Source: Carposina sasakii (taxonomy: Eukaryota > Arthropoda > Insecta > Lepidoptera > Carposinidae). Taken from it: DNA of 64,000 bases. The stretch spans positions 8,184,001 through 8,248,000 of the forward strand of contig CP053167.1 in NCBI GenBank assembly GCA_014607495.2, read 5' to 3'. Under the pieces are notes generated by a model. That model worked only from the letters and a program-made list of their open reading frames with translations. It was not told where the DNA came from and searched no databases. Positions 12,103 through 24,024 of this stretch are shown in pieces (within the stretch, counting starts at the first letter, position 1; each line of letters begins with the position of its first letter). A program made the position numbers and the translations under genes.

Positions 12103-12391
12103 TAAATAATATAAATAGGCATAAGAATAATATTTTTGCCAGATGTTACAATAACGAAAAGTAAGAAATTGCCTTGTTTCAAATAAATTGTCCAAGGGAC
12201 GTAGTCTTTATTTGCCAACTCAGCTTAGCTAGTCCAATCCTCGATCAATGCCACAGCTGACTATCTCGTGTTGATCGCTGAATACACGAGATGCTTGTTA
12301 AAGGGGACCCTCACATACATAATGTAAAGGGATAAGACTTCAGCTTACACTGTAGGTACTATTACACTTTACATATTACACTATATTGTAT
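12103..12391. other. No gene seen
   Basis: No supported feature. Confidence 0.5.
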
Positions 12392-12432
12392 AGGGAGGCC
12401 TACGTCCAGCAGTGGACTGCTATAGGCTGATG
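12392..12432 (+). repeat. LINE tail fragment (CAGCAGTGGACTGC type)
   Basis: GGGAGGCCTACGTCCAGCAG, TGGACTGC, TATAGGCTGATG: the last 40 bases of the LINE tail seen in full at 31.5 and 46.4 kb. Confidence 0.7.
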
Positions 12433-12575
12433 TGTATAATATGTATTGTTGGAGGTTATCGCCGTTGATGCGGAAGACCACAGGCATGAAATAGATGCAC
12501 AAACATAATGCTCCTACTTGATATCAAATCGGCTTTGACAATACCGAAACCGACGAGCATGCATGAAATATCATA

Positions 12576-12935
12576 AAAGTGGATGAAGCGCGAAAGAGGT
12601 GTGTCAGTGGAAGCCGTAGCAAGTGGAGATCCGTGACCTCTGCCTACGCCTCCGGGAAAGAGGCCAGATTTTATATATATATATATATGTATTTGTACAG
12701 ATGGGACGAGATTGCCGCTAACCGAGATACTTGGAGAAAGGTCGTGCAAAAAGACATGCTCCTCCAACTAGTCCACAAGCACTACGAGCAGCGACACAAC
12801 ATGTGTGCCGTGCTTGCTGACGTGTTTGCCGCTCTAGGATCAGATTGTATAGCCACGAGCGCAGAAGTTAAAATACTGCTTAAATCATCTGATCGTAGAT
12901 GGAAATAGGCCCATGATGATGATGATGTATGTATT
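12576..12935 (+). mobile_element. LINE 3' relics with TA and GAT microsatellites
   Basis: A single open frame covers two tail-like pieces. The first (to about 12668) reads CVSGSRSKWRSVTSAYASG and contains CCTCCGGGAAAGAGGC, the tail phrase also at 6.2 kb, then an alternating TA run (about 12671-12688). The second (about 12699-12907) reads RWDEIAANRDTWRKVV, reminiscent of the last residues of RTE-like ORFs (DRDEWR-type), and ends in GATGATGATGATG at about 12912-12928. I infer two LINE 3' ends placed head to tail, not a host gene. Confidence 0.45.
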
Positions 12936-13344
12936 TGACAACGCATAGAGACGGAGTGGAAACCTTTCCCGGCCAGCACCGAGCTGCAAACAGAACTCGT
13001 CGAGTCATGTCACCGGATTAATCCGTACACTTGATGACGCGGGTTACGTGAAAGTCCTATCAATATGCATGAGCGATGAGCATTCGCCATGAATAGGCGA
13101 TGAGTGGAGACGACGTGTCGTGTCGCTTGACGCTCGCTTTCCATACGCATTGACGAATGATGCAAGTTTTGCTGGACAACTGCATTATACCCTAATGTAC
13201 CCTAAGGCCTTATGCGCGCTAAATCTCTTTTATACTTAGGTAGTTCGACACCTCTTGTTTTAGCTGTGACTTTTGTTTGCATTACATACGAGTACATTAT
13301 GTAGTACCTACTGAATTGAACAACCATGAATCTACCATTCCCTA
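12936..13344. other. No gene seen
   Basis: Somewhat GC-richer than neighbours, but no exon I can support. Confidence 0.45.
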
Positions 13345-13522
13345 GACGGCCAGTTGGTGGTGTCCTGCCCGCCCGTAAGTGCAAACCTTGAAACGTGAAT
13401 CGATGTTTGTTTTCGAGTTATACGAGTAGATGTTTCTATACCTTTCTATGAATGCCAGGACAAAAGACCTTAGTGTGGGACTAGGTTAATGTGTTGTGAA
13501 ATGTATCTATGAATATTTATTT
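13345..13522 (+). repeat. tRNA-derived SINE, internally deleted copy
   Basis: Head CGGCCAGTTGGTGGTGTCCT and AAGTGCAAAC match the 34.3-kb SINE with most of the tRNA-like part missing. The body keeps ATCGATGTTTGTTTTCGAGT and CCTTAGTGTGGGACTAGGT, then ATGTGTTGTGAA. Confidence 0.7.
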
Positions 13523-14560
13523 AACTCTTAAAGCAGTCTCTCCTAGCATCTTTTTTCTTTTTACAATGGAAAGAGTCCTTATTTAAGAGTTGGAATTAAA
13601 TGTTTTCCATTGTTTATTGTTCCCGCATCATGGCTGGATAAATTCTAGCTTTTTCTCAGAATCAAATACGAGTAGGTAAGTTCTTTAAGTAGTAAATTCT
13701 TTAGTACCAACTCTGAAGCAAAATAGTTATTTTCTTTCATTAGCAAGCAAGTATATTAAGCAAAACTTTATGAATGTAACAATATTTAACTAGAACATAA
13801 AACATATTTTATAGAACATGTAAGCAGCACACATTTTAATGAGCAAGAGCATATTTCAAAGAATACAATAATGGTATATTCAAATCTCGGAAGCTCCGGC
13901 TTACATAATAAAGAAACCCTGCTCACTGGACTTCTATTACATTATGCAGATTTCTCACATCCACCTCTGTGGGGACTCCAGTAATATTCTTTGCCCTTTG
14001 CTGATATTATGAACATCGGTGTTACAAAAATTAGGATTCAATATAGGTTCTTATCAAAAAAGGTATTTGTAAAAAAAAAACTCACGTAGAAAGTTAACAC
14101 ATTAAATAGCTGGCAATTTGTATCCTATTTAAAGAAAGTTAATTTTACTATAGTGATTAATATTCAAAATCAAATCACAGATTCACAGTTTATCTGCGAG
14201 AAATTCGATTCGATCATGCCCAATTCCAATCATCAAAATTAGCAAAGCCTTTCGATTAGCTACTCCGAATACCAATAATATAATAAATTTGGTCATCGAG
14301 CGGGAATATCTGCTAGGATTTTAATATTCACTGTCCTAGATATCACTTAAAAAGGTAAACGGGAAATCCATCCTTTCATAGTTATAGCTGCCAATGGATA
14401 TAATTTAATCTAATCCCACGAAAATTAGATGCCACATATCTCATATTTTAAGCTAAGCTAAGACACTCCTAAAAACCTTATTAGCGGTACCGACTTTATT
14501 ATCGGGGGTCTACTATCAGCTTTGCGAATCCTTTACCATTCAACGTAATATTAGCTTTGG
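13523..14560. other. No gene seen
   Basis: AT-rich, no supported feature. Confidence 0.5.
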
Positions 14561-14675
14561 CTCCCGAAATAGAGTAGACAGAACTGCAGAATCCTAAAAG
14601 AGATCACACAGCCACGTTTAGTGTAGCGGGGACAGATGTTAATGATCAGTGACAAGTTGCTAGCTTATCGACAAA
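14561..14675 (+). repeat. Repeat R-A, partial
   Basis: CAGAACTGCAGAATCC, CACACAGCCACGTTTAGTGT, GGGGACAGATGTTAATGATC and GTGACAAGTTGCTAGCTTAT in family order. Confidence 0.75.
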
Positions 14676-15103
14676 TATCAAAGCTCTGACAAAACTCCTA
14701 ATCAAAATCCAAACAAAGAGCTTGCTTTGGCCTAACAATAACATTCTGGAAAAAACTGCCAATTTCATTTTGTAATTATATTTTCTCGAGTATTGTTTAT
14801 TGAAGTGGATCATATAAATTGGCACGTTAACGGGAATCCAAGGTGTCTTAAGATTATTTTCTTAAAATTTCGGTATTATTTCCTGATATTATTTTCCTAT
14901 ATTCTATTAACGTTTTCAAACACCTACCTAAGTTCAAAGATCGCGAAACTTCAGAGTCGTTTTTATATTGTATTCTAACTGGGAGTTGGGTTTAAATTTG
15001 GTGGCGACAATCTGTCCAATTTCACCAGATCCAGGTACTTTCTTCATCTATGGTCTTCAGAGACGTGTCTACGGAGATAGTCGCTCGATGACATACATTT
15101 ATC
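14676..15103. other. No gene seen
   Basis: Short chance frames only. Confidence 0.5.
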
Positions 15104-15215
15104 GGTTCCCAAAATGGGGTAACCAGAACTGCAGGATCACGATGAAGGTCCCATAGCCACGATAAGCATAACGAGGCCCAGCTTATGTATTCTAGTGAAT
15201 GCCCGCATCAGCACA
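15104..15215 (+). repeat. Repeat R-A, internally deleted
   Basis: CCCAAAATGGGGTAACCAGA, CTGCAGGATCAC, CCCATAGCCACGATAAGCAT then directly CAGCTTATGTATTCTAGTGA. The middle of the family unit is missing, so head and tail of R-A are joined. Confidence 0.75.
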
Positions 15216-17380
15216 AGACAGGTCAATACAAAACTCAAGAATTTATTGAAATTGACATTGTATCGTACTATCTTCCATCGGAACTATCGATCTCAAATTA
15301 GGTGCAGGTCGACCCTGCTATCAATGATCTATCACTGTCGCCTTCGATATAGATTAATCGTCAATTTGTTGCCAGATTCTTTACAAGATTGAGGGGATGC
15401 GACTGAAGAAGTGACAATGAAAGTAGACAACTTTAGTTATAGTTTGACATAGTTGGTGTCGCTAAATCGTTATAGTCAATACATGAATATTGCAAACTGA
15501 CCCAATTAAGTAGCACTACCATTTGTGGTCCAAAACAAGTGTAACTACCTAGGCGTCACTGAGCGTGAAATACCTATTAGATTTATAAAATTTTTATACA
15601 TGTTTTTTTACTGAATTTAATCATAGCTTCTTCGCCTTCATCCCAACCTCCAGCCAAGAAAGAGGAAACACTAAAAATACAACACCCCCTCATAGAAAAG
15701 CGATCGTATAGCGGGTCAACCGCGACTAGAAAGTTCGGTCCGGCAAGCGCAAGTAGGATGGCGTAAAAAAGTGTCGCTTGTAGCGAAACAAACGATTTCT
15801 AGCACTAAGAGCCGACATTAGACGGTAGCATGGAGCAAATGCAAAAGGAGGTGGATTAAGCGTAGATAGCGAAATACATATAATACAAAACAATTTCAAT
15901 TTGGATATTTCTGTCATCTGTCTTACTTGGAAAATGCCTACACAGAGAAATGTACCAAAACTGTTAATTCGAGATCTTCAAGTAGGAACATTAGAAAATG
16001 GGCCACACTTTAACAATGTTTGTTCGTTGGAAATAGCGTCCTTCGCGTCGCCGTAGGTACCTGCGGGGGTGACACCAGCGGTTGGGTAGACTTATGCAGT
16101 GGAATGCAAATGTTAGGCTATCATGTTTAGATTGGTGATAAGTAGGTAGTTTACATTGGTGGTTCCTCGACTACATTGTACATTACAGCTCCTAGTTATA
16201 TCTACTTCATGGACGGTAGTTTGCCGCATCGTCAGTCTTCAAAACTGTCATTACGGTTTTCTCTAATACCGCGGAAGTTTTCTTTGGAACGTTATTATTG
16301 TTTGTTCCCTTTCTTATTCCGAGTGACATGGTACATACCGTGTAAATACCTACATAATCAAAGCAGTTGACCCTAAAGAGGTTGAGCAGACGTGTGCAAA
16401 TTACACACCCGCGCTTCGTCTGTCAGCCTATTTTAAATCCCACGTATTAGTGAGCATACCGTCGCTTTTCCGGCACAATCGTGCTAGAATTTCCTGTGAC
16501 AACTGATAATTTGTCTCTTAGGTACCTACTTGATAAAAATTGCAGAGATACCTGGTCCAAAGGCATGAAAGCTTTTCCATTATAAAATTTTCCGATTTCA
16601 CAGATAAACATAAAATCTTTGAACCAATTTAAAACATACAATAGATATGAACAGGGATCCTGTCATGCGTCAATGCTTTTGCGATTGAATTCGCTGAACA
16701 GTTGTATTTCAATAGAGGCAGAGCATAGTGTAGATATATCCAGTAGTCCTACCTTTAGAAAATCTTTACTAAACAATGTATATCTTCTTTCACGTTCTAT
16801 CAGTCCTAATCACTTGTTCAATCTCCCCAGTAAAATCCGTGTACATCGACGACTCCATACCACAAGTAAGAAATAAAGGCAGGTAGATAACAATATAAAC
16901 AAGTTGACATACTGTAAAATATCGACACTGTGGCGTAGTTGTACAGCAAATCGAATGCATTTTGCCGTATGATTTACCTAGCGGCTGTCGATGCAGACCT
17001 TTGTATGTTCTCGCTCAATTCTATAAGCCTTAATAATATGCTATTCCAATAACTCTTAATATACATTATAATGTAATGTTCTCCTCTCCACTATACCCCG
17101 TTTTTTTGAAGATAGAAATCTTATTTTCGAAGAAGCATTGTTTGTAAACATTGGAACACTCATACTTCTAAGATATGCCCAGAAAAGACACATTTTACAT
17201 AGCGGGACTGTAAATTATTAGTGACAAGATCATCGCCTCAGGTATAACGCCCCTGACTTCTTTTAGCCTCTCCACTAGATAACTGCCCAAAAAAGAATTG
17301 AAGGTAGATATTGAGGAAATGTTTTTTTGACATATACCCACTAATGATGTGGTCCGCTTTTCACCTAGGTACTTTGGTCC
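15216..17380. other. No gene seen
   Basis: Several 60-85 codon frames on both strands (for example + 16619-16876) lack motifs, splice context or similarity to anything I know. I call nothing here. Confidence 0.5.
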
Positions 17381-17535
17381 CCGACTGCTTTTCAATGGAT
17401 AGTCGCGCTGTCTAAACCAAACCGTCTGTATATAATACATACGAGTATATTTAGAAAGGGATCCATGATGTAGTTTCCACTTAAAGCAGCTTTTCATAGA
17501 TAGTGGCTCTAACTGTCTTAACCAAGCCGTTTGTA
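17381..17535 (+). repeat. Spaced 50-bp direct repeat
   Basis: About 17385-17430 (CTGCTTTTCAATGGATAG, then CTGTCTAAACCAAACCGTCT) recurs with differences at about 17486-17534 (CAGCTTTTCATAGATAG, then CTGTCTTAACCAAGCCGTTT). Spacing near 100 bases. Origin unknown. Confidence 0.6.
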
Positions 17536-17546
17536 ACAATCGCCCT

Positions 17547-17608
17547 CGTCGTCAGCCTATTGCAGTTTACCGCTGGACGTAGGTCTCCCTCAGAGCACGC
17601 CACAAAGC
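17547..17608 (-). repeat. LINE tail fragment (CAGCAGTGGACTGC type)
   Basis: Reverse strand reads GTGGCGTGCTCTGAGGGAGA, CCTACGTCCAGCGGTAAACT, GCAATAGGCTGACGACG, the last part of the tail family at 31.5 kb. Confidence 0.7.
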
Positions 17609-17945
17609 TCGATATCCCGTTTTTGTCTTCCAAGTTTTTGCACAACAAGGGATTTCATTACCGTTTTAAGCCACATTCCTCATAATCTGGAATATCACTT
17701 CATAGCGAAGATTACGCGGAAAACATGGCCGACAACAGGGTTCAGCGGGAACGAGGGCCGCATATCAGATAACGAAGTCCCGGAGAATTATCGGGTCGAA
17801 ATCGATACCTCGTATTTTCCAGCGAGTACGGGGATGAAACCGCTTATTGCCGCACTCAGAAATGTTAATTAAAATCCTTATGGTATATTTAACTAATTAA
17901 TCACTAAATTTGATAATTAATCTGATAGTTTTATCCTATTACTAT
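17609..17945. other. No gene seen
   Basis: No supported feature. Confidence 0.5.
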
Positions 17946-18205
17946 TATAATCACGCTTTTATCCCTTACGGGGTAGGCAGAACAACAAGGGCCTATAGAA
18001 CCACATGGTGCCACTTCTGACCAATTTTGAGGGTATAGTTGAGATGTACAAGTTCGGTTAGTAGTGACAGGTGGTTAGCCCATCGCCTACAATACACCAA
18101 GACCCTCTTGTCTCTCTACTGACTTGTACAGTATGCTCGGGAAGAGAAGCAGCTCTATTATAAGTTAATTATAAGTTTTTTTTTCACTCCCAGAGCAGCA
18201 TAATT
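17946..18205 (-). repeat. Repeat R-H, copy 1
   Basis: Seen on the + strand as ATAATCACGCTTTTATCCCT, TACGGGGTAGGCAGA, CATGGTGCCACTTCTGACCA, ATGTACAAGTTCGGTTAGTA, CATCGCCTACAATACACCAA and GGGAAGAGAAGCAGCT, ending TTTCACTCCCAGAGCAGCAT. Near-copies at 20.1, 25.6 and (opposite) 51.2 kb. In the 51.2-kb copy GGATAAAGGTGTGATTATAA leads into an ATGT microsatellite, so I take that as the 3' end. Confidence 0.8.
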
Positions 18206-18786
18206 TAAGATGGCTGTGGAATAACCTTTAAAATCCTGTTTTTATGGTTACCCATTTCGGGTACACATCTATTATTATATACATATATGTAAACACAGTC
18301 CGCAAAGCTTGAAATACCAACAATATGGTTTAGTTTACTATTATGTATAATATAATGGCCGCGCACCGGAATTTCTGACCTAATTTTACGATAAATAGTC
18401 TCAAATAAATTATACCAGTGGTAAGTACCTACGAGTACCTACTTAAATTTTACTAACTAATCAAACGAGTCCAAGAAGCATATTAAAACAATGTCAATAT
18501 GTCAATACTGCTATTAGGGTTATATATTTGGGTAAAGTTTCAATAGCTACATATACTATCTGGCAATTAAAACCTCCCACAATATCTGACCTAACATACA
18601 TAATGTCGCAATTACTCATTAACATAGCTGATTTATATTTCACACATTTATAGATAGTCGTGTGAATACGAGGTAAAGGTCAGCGTACACGTGACTATAA
18701 ATTAAAGACGTGCACACACGATGCAGAACGCGTGGGTGCGTTCCATTCCATCCATTCATAGCGGCGCAGAATATAATTTACATACA
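18206..18786. other. No gene seen
   Basis: Near 18244-18290 a short R-A head on the reverse strand (CCCATTTCGGGTACACA on +) may be present. Nothing else. Confidence 0.45.
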
Positions 18787-19025
18787 TAATACACCCAGCT
18801 GTATTTCAAAAATGGGATATAGAATATACCTGAACTATAGATGAAGGATAACATGAAGGAGACCCCACAGCCACATTTATCATAGCGGGGCCACGTGTAA
18901 AAGATCAATGACAAGGCGCCAGATTTTCGCCTGAGAAAATGCCCGGGTTCCTTATCGACTCCTACGACATGCACGAAAAGAGATACAGGCGATGCAGCTG
19001 ATGTATTCTGAAGAAGTCAGGCGAG
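18787..19025 (+). repeat. Repeat R-A, nearly full length
   Basis: Covers the family from CAGCTGTATTTCAAAAATGG through CCCCACAGCCACATTTATCA, GGGGCCACGTGTAAAAGATC, GCCTGAGAAAATGCCCGGGT, ACGACATGCACGAAAAGAG to GCAGCTGATGTATTCTG. About 230 bases, no coding capacity. Confidence 0.8.
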
Positions 19026-19810
19026 GTAGAACTGTGCGTTGCATGACCAACTTCACAGCAAAGTAGTAAAAACCCTAGCAAATAAAGAAGCATAAAATAA
19101 CTTGTACAGAGTCTGGCCTTCCTCTTCTGTAACCATCTATATTCAGCACAATGCTGATTGTCACGATAATATGTATAAAAATTTATTATAACAAAGAAAC
19201 ACCTGATAACTAGTTCGATGGGTATAATAACTAGTGATTTAGGTTGTATGAAGGAAAATAGTCACGATATTATACTCGTACCAACCTAGTATAATAATAG
19301 TTAGGTGCAAATAATTATGACCCTTATAATAATGAGTAAGCCATAAATGAATGTATGTTATATCTATGAATCATTATTGAATAGTTAGGTACTGAATACA
19401 AATGTACAGAATAAATAATATTTTATCGAAAGCTGGAATCTGTATGTTTTATATCGTAGGTATAACTGGTACAATACAGTTAGGTCTATAGGGAAAATAA
19501 CATTATTTCATACATGTGCGTCCACCGCAAACTATGCATTTTAGATAGGTACTATTGGTCCACAAATACTTTATTCCAAATTTGATTGTTTTCATGAAAA
19601 AAACTGGATCTCTAGTAGGAATTGAAATTGTCCCATTAATCTTTCTTGACTTTCAAAACTACAGTTATCTCTCAATGTATAGCCGTAACAAAACAATAGA
19701 CAAAGCACATACCTATAGAAATCGCATTATGCAAGCGTTTGTCTCATCTCGTATGATTGAAGGATGATGCGATCGATTAGTCATGACTTGCAGGATTACA
19801 ATCAACTAGG
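19026..19810. other. No gene seen
   Basis: A 70-codon + frame at 19555-19767 has no recognisable content. Confidence 0.5.
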
Positions 19811-19932
19811 CTGGTTTCATCAAATAATTCATTTGATCGATGGCGCTAGTTGCTCTGTAAATGGCTACATTATCTGTGTACTGCATACAAAAAAGTTGTC
19901 AGGCACGTGAGTTATTCTATGAAACAAACTCC
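19811..19932 (+). repeat. Short TIR repeat C, copy 2
   Basis: GGTTTCATCAAATAATTCAT, GATGGCGCTAGTTGCTCTGT, CTGCATACAAAAAAGTTGTC, and an end TTCTATGAAACAAACTCCT that is roughly inverted to the start. Confidence 0.65.
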
Positions 19933-20092
19933 TAGTTATATTCGCATTATGAAATTCGTGACGTCATTCTTGGTATTAATAACGACCTAGTTTATTCCTC
20001 GTCAGTTCAAACTCCGCATCTTGTGAACATTAGGCGAAATATCTTTTTGACGGTGCGTAATGTGATCGTCATATTTTCATAGATACATACAT
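19933..20092. other. No feature seen
   Basis: Short spacer between repeats; no call. Confidence 0.5.
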
Positions 20093-20345
20093 ATAATCAC
20101 GCCTCTATCCCTTGCGGGGTAGGCAGAGCACCAAGGGCCGATAGAATCACATGGTGCCACTTCTGACCAATTTTGAGGGTATAGTTGAGATGTACAAGTT
20201 CGGTTAGTAGTGACAGGTGGTCAACCCATCGCCTACAAAACACCAAGACCATCTTGTCTCTCTACTGACTTGTACAGTATGCCCGGGAAGAGAAGCAGCT
20301 GTAGTATTACACGTTTCTTTTTCACTCCCAGAGCAGCATAGAAGA
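20093..20345 (-). repeat. Repeat R-H, copy 2
   Basis: Same order of phrases as the copy at 17.9 kb (TAATCACGCCTCTATCCCTT to TTTCACTCCCAGAGCAGCAT) with few differences; the two copies are about 2.1 kb apart in the same orientation. Confidence 0.85.
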
Positions 20346-20598
20346 AATATATTTTCATATCTAATAGATTTTGCTTGACGGACGAAAGCGTTACAGATTG
20401 TCAAGAGGTTCGTGCTTTACACACCCACAGTTTTCAGCTAGTCATTTTAGGTCCAGATAAAAAAGTTTAGCGAAATACTAGGAAAATAACTCACTATAGA
20501 GAGCCTATCGAGACTCGAAATCTCATGGAATAAAAAGAAGTTTAACAAGATTAATGGATGTTAGTTTACCAACTAACTTATCAAAATGGCTAACCGAT
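20346..20598. other. No feature seen
   Basis: No call. Confidence 0.5.
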
Positions 20599-20973
20599 CT
20601 ATCTCTGACCCAGCAAAGTGCCAAAATATTTTCTAGAACATTCTAGAAGATTCATATGCGTTAATACACTACAAACGCAGACATCAACAATGTGTTCTAT
20701 AAAAAGATCTTCATTCGAAGCCGCACGAGCCCGCAACCGGTTTTCCGTGGAGTCTCTAACAAAAAATAATTTTTCACTAAACACCGCCTTTGTCCGTTCT
20801 GAATGGACAACGACAGTTTCAAAACGCCGCTCTTTTTGTATTGTGAACCCCAAATGTTCCAGACATGAAGGAAGGGCACTAAGGAGATGCGGGAATCGAA
20901 GTCCTGCGACCACGGAGTTCACATAAATAGGTAGATAAAATTCTTGTACAAGAGCGAGCTTAATGCCTTCCAT
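20599..20973 (-). other. Unidentified 124-codon frame in a repeat
   Basis: An open - strand frame whose product I do not recognise; FVRDSTENRLRARAAS is its most distinctive stretch. A 50-base part of it (TTTCAAAACGCCGCTCTTTT, TGTATTGTG, CCCCAAATGTT) recurs at about 21371-21420 with changes that would alter the product, so this is more likely a piece of an unclassified repeat than a host exon. No splice sites chosen. Confidence 0.3.
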
Positions 20974-21815
20974 GACATTCTCTACCAGCTAACCTGGTTA
21001 CTTGTGAACTACTTATGGATATAAGGCAAAACACATAATTATAAGCTATAATAGAGTGCTTCGCGCTATTGTGCCCAGCGTAAGCAAAATTTTCTTGTTT
21101 TTCTACTGACTGATTGTGACACGGCCGTAACGATTGCCTGTTCATATTTGTGCCTATAACTTTATTCATAATGTAATAAAGTGCGCTCTCTATTAGATAA
21201 CTTATGTGTACTATACTATTATTCCTGCGACAGTCAATGTACCTAGAAGTCTATGCTGCACAGTTTTAACCGATGATTAACATTCCTTTGTCTGGCTGTC
21301 ACGTGTTAAATGGCAACACAGTTTTCCATGACCAGGCGTCGGCCAACTCCACTTTGCCCTTTCTTCCTGGTTTCAAAACACTGCTCTTTTTGTATTGTGT
21401 GTGGACCCCGAATGTTTCAGTCCATTTATAATCCTCGAGAATGGCAACTAGTATCGTGAAAGAGGAATAAAGAGAAGATGGTCTAATAATGTTCGTTTAG
21501 TTTAGAGACAATAGATTGGCCATTGCTAGTTGACGAGCGGACAAAAGGTTAGACTAGGGTATGCAGTCAAACGTCAACCAGATATTGGTTACCTTAATAC
21601 TTTAATGCTGTGTAAGCTACTTTGTAGCTAGTGTACATTGGTTATCACAACTCCTTTTGTATTTCCTTCGTGGCTTATCCCAGTGTTTGACGTGCTGAAT
21701 AATTGTTACACTGTGACACATGAAAACTCTTGACAGAGACATGTGGTTGACGATTGAGATTATTTTTTGCAACAAACAGCAGCAAGAAGAATAGGCGAGC
21801 GAACTTACATGTATA
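20974..21815. other. Non-coding; second copy of the 20.8-kb phrase
   Basis: Contains the repeat phrase at about 21371-21420 noted in the previous entry. Otherwise nothing. Confidence 0.45.
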
Positions 21816-22090
21816 CAGGGTGTAACAAAAAGGGTATGTTAAGCGAAAAGCTATGTAAATAGCCCACTGTAGAGAACCTATCTACAAAATTTGAGACCCG
21901 AAATCACATGTTTATTTTTCCCGATAGTATGGAGAATTTTTATATACTCGTATCTCAGGAATTTTCATACAATCTTAAAAAATAAAAATGTGATTTCGAG
22001 TCTCAAATTTTGTAGATATGTTCTCTAATTAATCTATAGTGGGCTATTTACATAGCTTTTCGCATAACATACCCTTTTTGTTACACCCTG
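21816..22090. mobile_element. Foldback element CAGGGTGTAAC, copy 1
   Basis: Starts CAGGGTGTAACAAAAAGGGT and ends with its reverse complement. The inverted arms run on with AAGCTATGTAAATAGCCCAC and TACAAAATTTGAGAC, over 100 bases each, with one 10-base insertion in the right arm. 275 bp, no coding. The flanks (GTATA / GATAA) give no clean target duplication. Confidence 0.85.
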
Positions 22091-22094
22091 GATA

Positions 22095-22155
22095 AACATG
22101 ACTGTGCTCCCAAAATGAGGTAGACAGACAAGCAAAATGACGAAGGGATCCTACT
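22095..22155 (+). repeat. Repeat R-A, head only
   Basis: TGACTGTGCTCCCAAAATGA, GGTAGACAGACAAGC, AAGGGATCCTACTTCGG; diverged first part of R-A. Confidence 0.5.
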
Positions 22156-22173
22156 TCGGGTGTCGTGTCGCCT

Positions 22174-22476
22174 AGAGTGCGTTTCGCCAAATAGTTTCTT
22201 TGCACGCTGGCGAGTTAAGGGCTTGTACACAAAACTGCGATGCGAATTGCTGCGATGCGATTTCGTGCAGCAAGCCGCCCCCCTTTCACGATTAAGGTGA
22301 CCAATCGAAAAGACGATGCGAATGAATTCACAAGTTCTTGCGACGCGACGTGCGAGCTCGCAGTTTTGTGTACAAGCCCTAAGTCGTTATGTGTGGTTAC
22401 CTTAGGTATCTGTATAACTGCATACAAAAATATTAGTTTTGAAAGTCAGGTACAGGAGTTCTAAGAAGCGGACTCT
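22174..22476 (+). repeat. Short TIR repeat C, copy 3, split by an insertion
   Basis: Left part AGAGTGCGTTTCGCCAAATA, ACGCTGGCGAGT; right part GTTATGTGTGGTTACC, ACTGCATACAAAAATATTAG, GCGGACTC. The 161-bp element at 22219-22379 sits between them, where uninterrupted copies read GGCGCTAGTTACTATGTGTG. Confidence 0.65.
22219..22379. mobile_element. Harbinger-like MITE
   Basis: Perfect inverted ends of 22 bp, GGGCTTGTACACAAAACTGC and on, flanked on both sides by TAA (22216-22218 and 22380-22382). A 3-bp TAA target duplication together with GGG..TGT-type ends points to the PIF/Harbinger superfamily. 161 bp, no coding; it would need a transposase from elsewhere. Class is an inference. Confidence 0.8.
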
Positions 22477-22788
22477 ACCCATCAGTTCGAGTACCATCTG
22501 ACAACCTAGGCAAAGTATATCAAAACATAAAGGTAGTTCCGCTCAGTTTGTATAAAAGTTACTTCTTGTAAATTAAATTTCTCTACGGATGTAAACTTCA
22601 TATGTTTTCCACAAGAGATTTTTATTTTATTTGATACTTAGCCACCTACTTTTTAGCAGCCTATAATACTAGGTACACTAGTTCAGGCCAACACTACAAA
22701 TAAACTTACAGATGAATCTCATAGTTGATGTCCCGTGTTGGTTTCTTAATTACCTGTAAACAAAATGAAAATAACAATTAGAATTCAG
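22477..22788. other. No gene seen
   Basis: No supported feature. Confidence 0.5.
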
Positions 22789-22931
22789 CCCCCCTAGCAT
22801 GACCACGTATCGTGAATATCGTATCGTCTATACAAAATTCAACATGGCGGCTATATTTATCGTATTTTGACAGGCTAAATGTCTATAAATCGGTTTATCA
22901 TATCGTGTTTCGTAGGTCATGCTACTTGTGG
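22789..22931. repeat. Short TIR repeat D, copy 1
   Basis: CCCCTAGCATGACCACG at the left, TAGGTCATGCTACTTGTGG at the right, with CAAAATTCAACATGGCGGCT and CGGTTTATCATATCGTGTTT inside. A second copy is at 25.96 kb. Ends inverted over about 14 bases, so probably a MITE. Confidence 0.65.
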
Positions 22932-24024
22932 TACTGTTATATATTTTTTCACATATACACAGGCTCACACAAAAAAGAAACATGACAAAGAATGATGAGT
23001 TTTATGATACAAACAATAGATTTAGTTGATTAAAAGTTATTTCTGATCATACTAATGTGCCATATGATCATAACGGGATATTAGTAATGTATTTGATCAC
23101 AAGGACCTTAATACCCTCACTCGTATTATACCTATAACTCAATCGTCAAGTCCAGCTATATGTGCGCTAGTGTCTTCGTAATTCTAACACCATTTCATAC
23201 ACTTTATTTAGTTCCACTAAAATCCGACTGACACATTCTTTGAAACTGACCACAATAACGTTTAAACAACTGTTAACGACTTGCATCCGGATTGCGATAC
23301 AATAGTCTGTTACATTAGCGAAAAACCTTGGATATTAACGGAACTGAATAAAATAAATGAAACAATTATAGAGTTACATAGACACTAGCGCTGATATCAA
23401 AAGGCCTGCATGCCCGAAGAATAATCTAATGGCTTACTCAGCGTGAATTCGGTAACTGACGGACAGACAACAACGTATTGTATTGTTCTTAGTTAACTTG
23501 TAAACAAATATATTGCATCAAATAGAAAACTATTATTAGGTTGGATGAAAGAATCCGTGGTTCGGTTCAATTCAGCGTGTTCAAGAGAAGGGCATACATA
23601 AAGATACATATACATATACTTGTAGATTTATACTATTGATAGGCAGTAAGCAAAGACCAACCTACGACAAGATATAAATTACTGTTTTCATATTACCTAT
23701 ATGGAGCCTGGCAAAAGTACCTATAGACTAGTAGTAGCTTGGTGAAACGGTCAAATAAGCTTCGAAAACGTAGGTAGAAGTAATGACCACGAAAACCCAT
23801 AAAAGTAAAGCCGACCCTAAACTGGTTCTAAACGGGTATATTATGGATTCACGCGTGTTCAACCTATTTGGTTATATTAAACTGACTGAGATTATGAAGT
23901 GTCGAAATATCTATATAGATTAGTAAGAAAGAATCTACCTACTTAAGTACCTTATAAAACAAAGTATTGGTCACAAACCAACATTATGAAGTTATAGTTA
24001 GGTTAAATAAATTATTACAGGCAA
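22932..24024. other. No gene seen
   Basis: AT-rich sequence with no coding signal. Confidence 0.5.

Noticed and set aside
20599..20973. A 124-codon - strand frame taken as a host gene
   Set aside because: Part of it recurs nearby in a changed form (about 21.4 kb), which points to repeat sequence; product not recognised. Kept only as a low-confidence entry.
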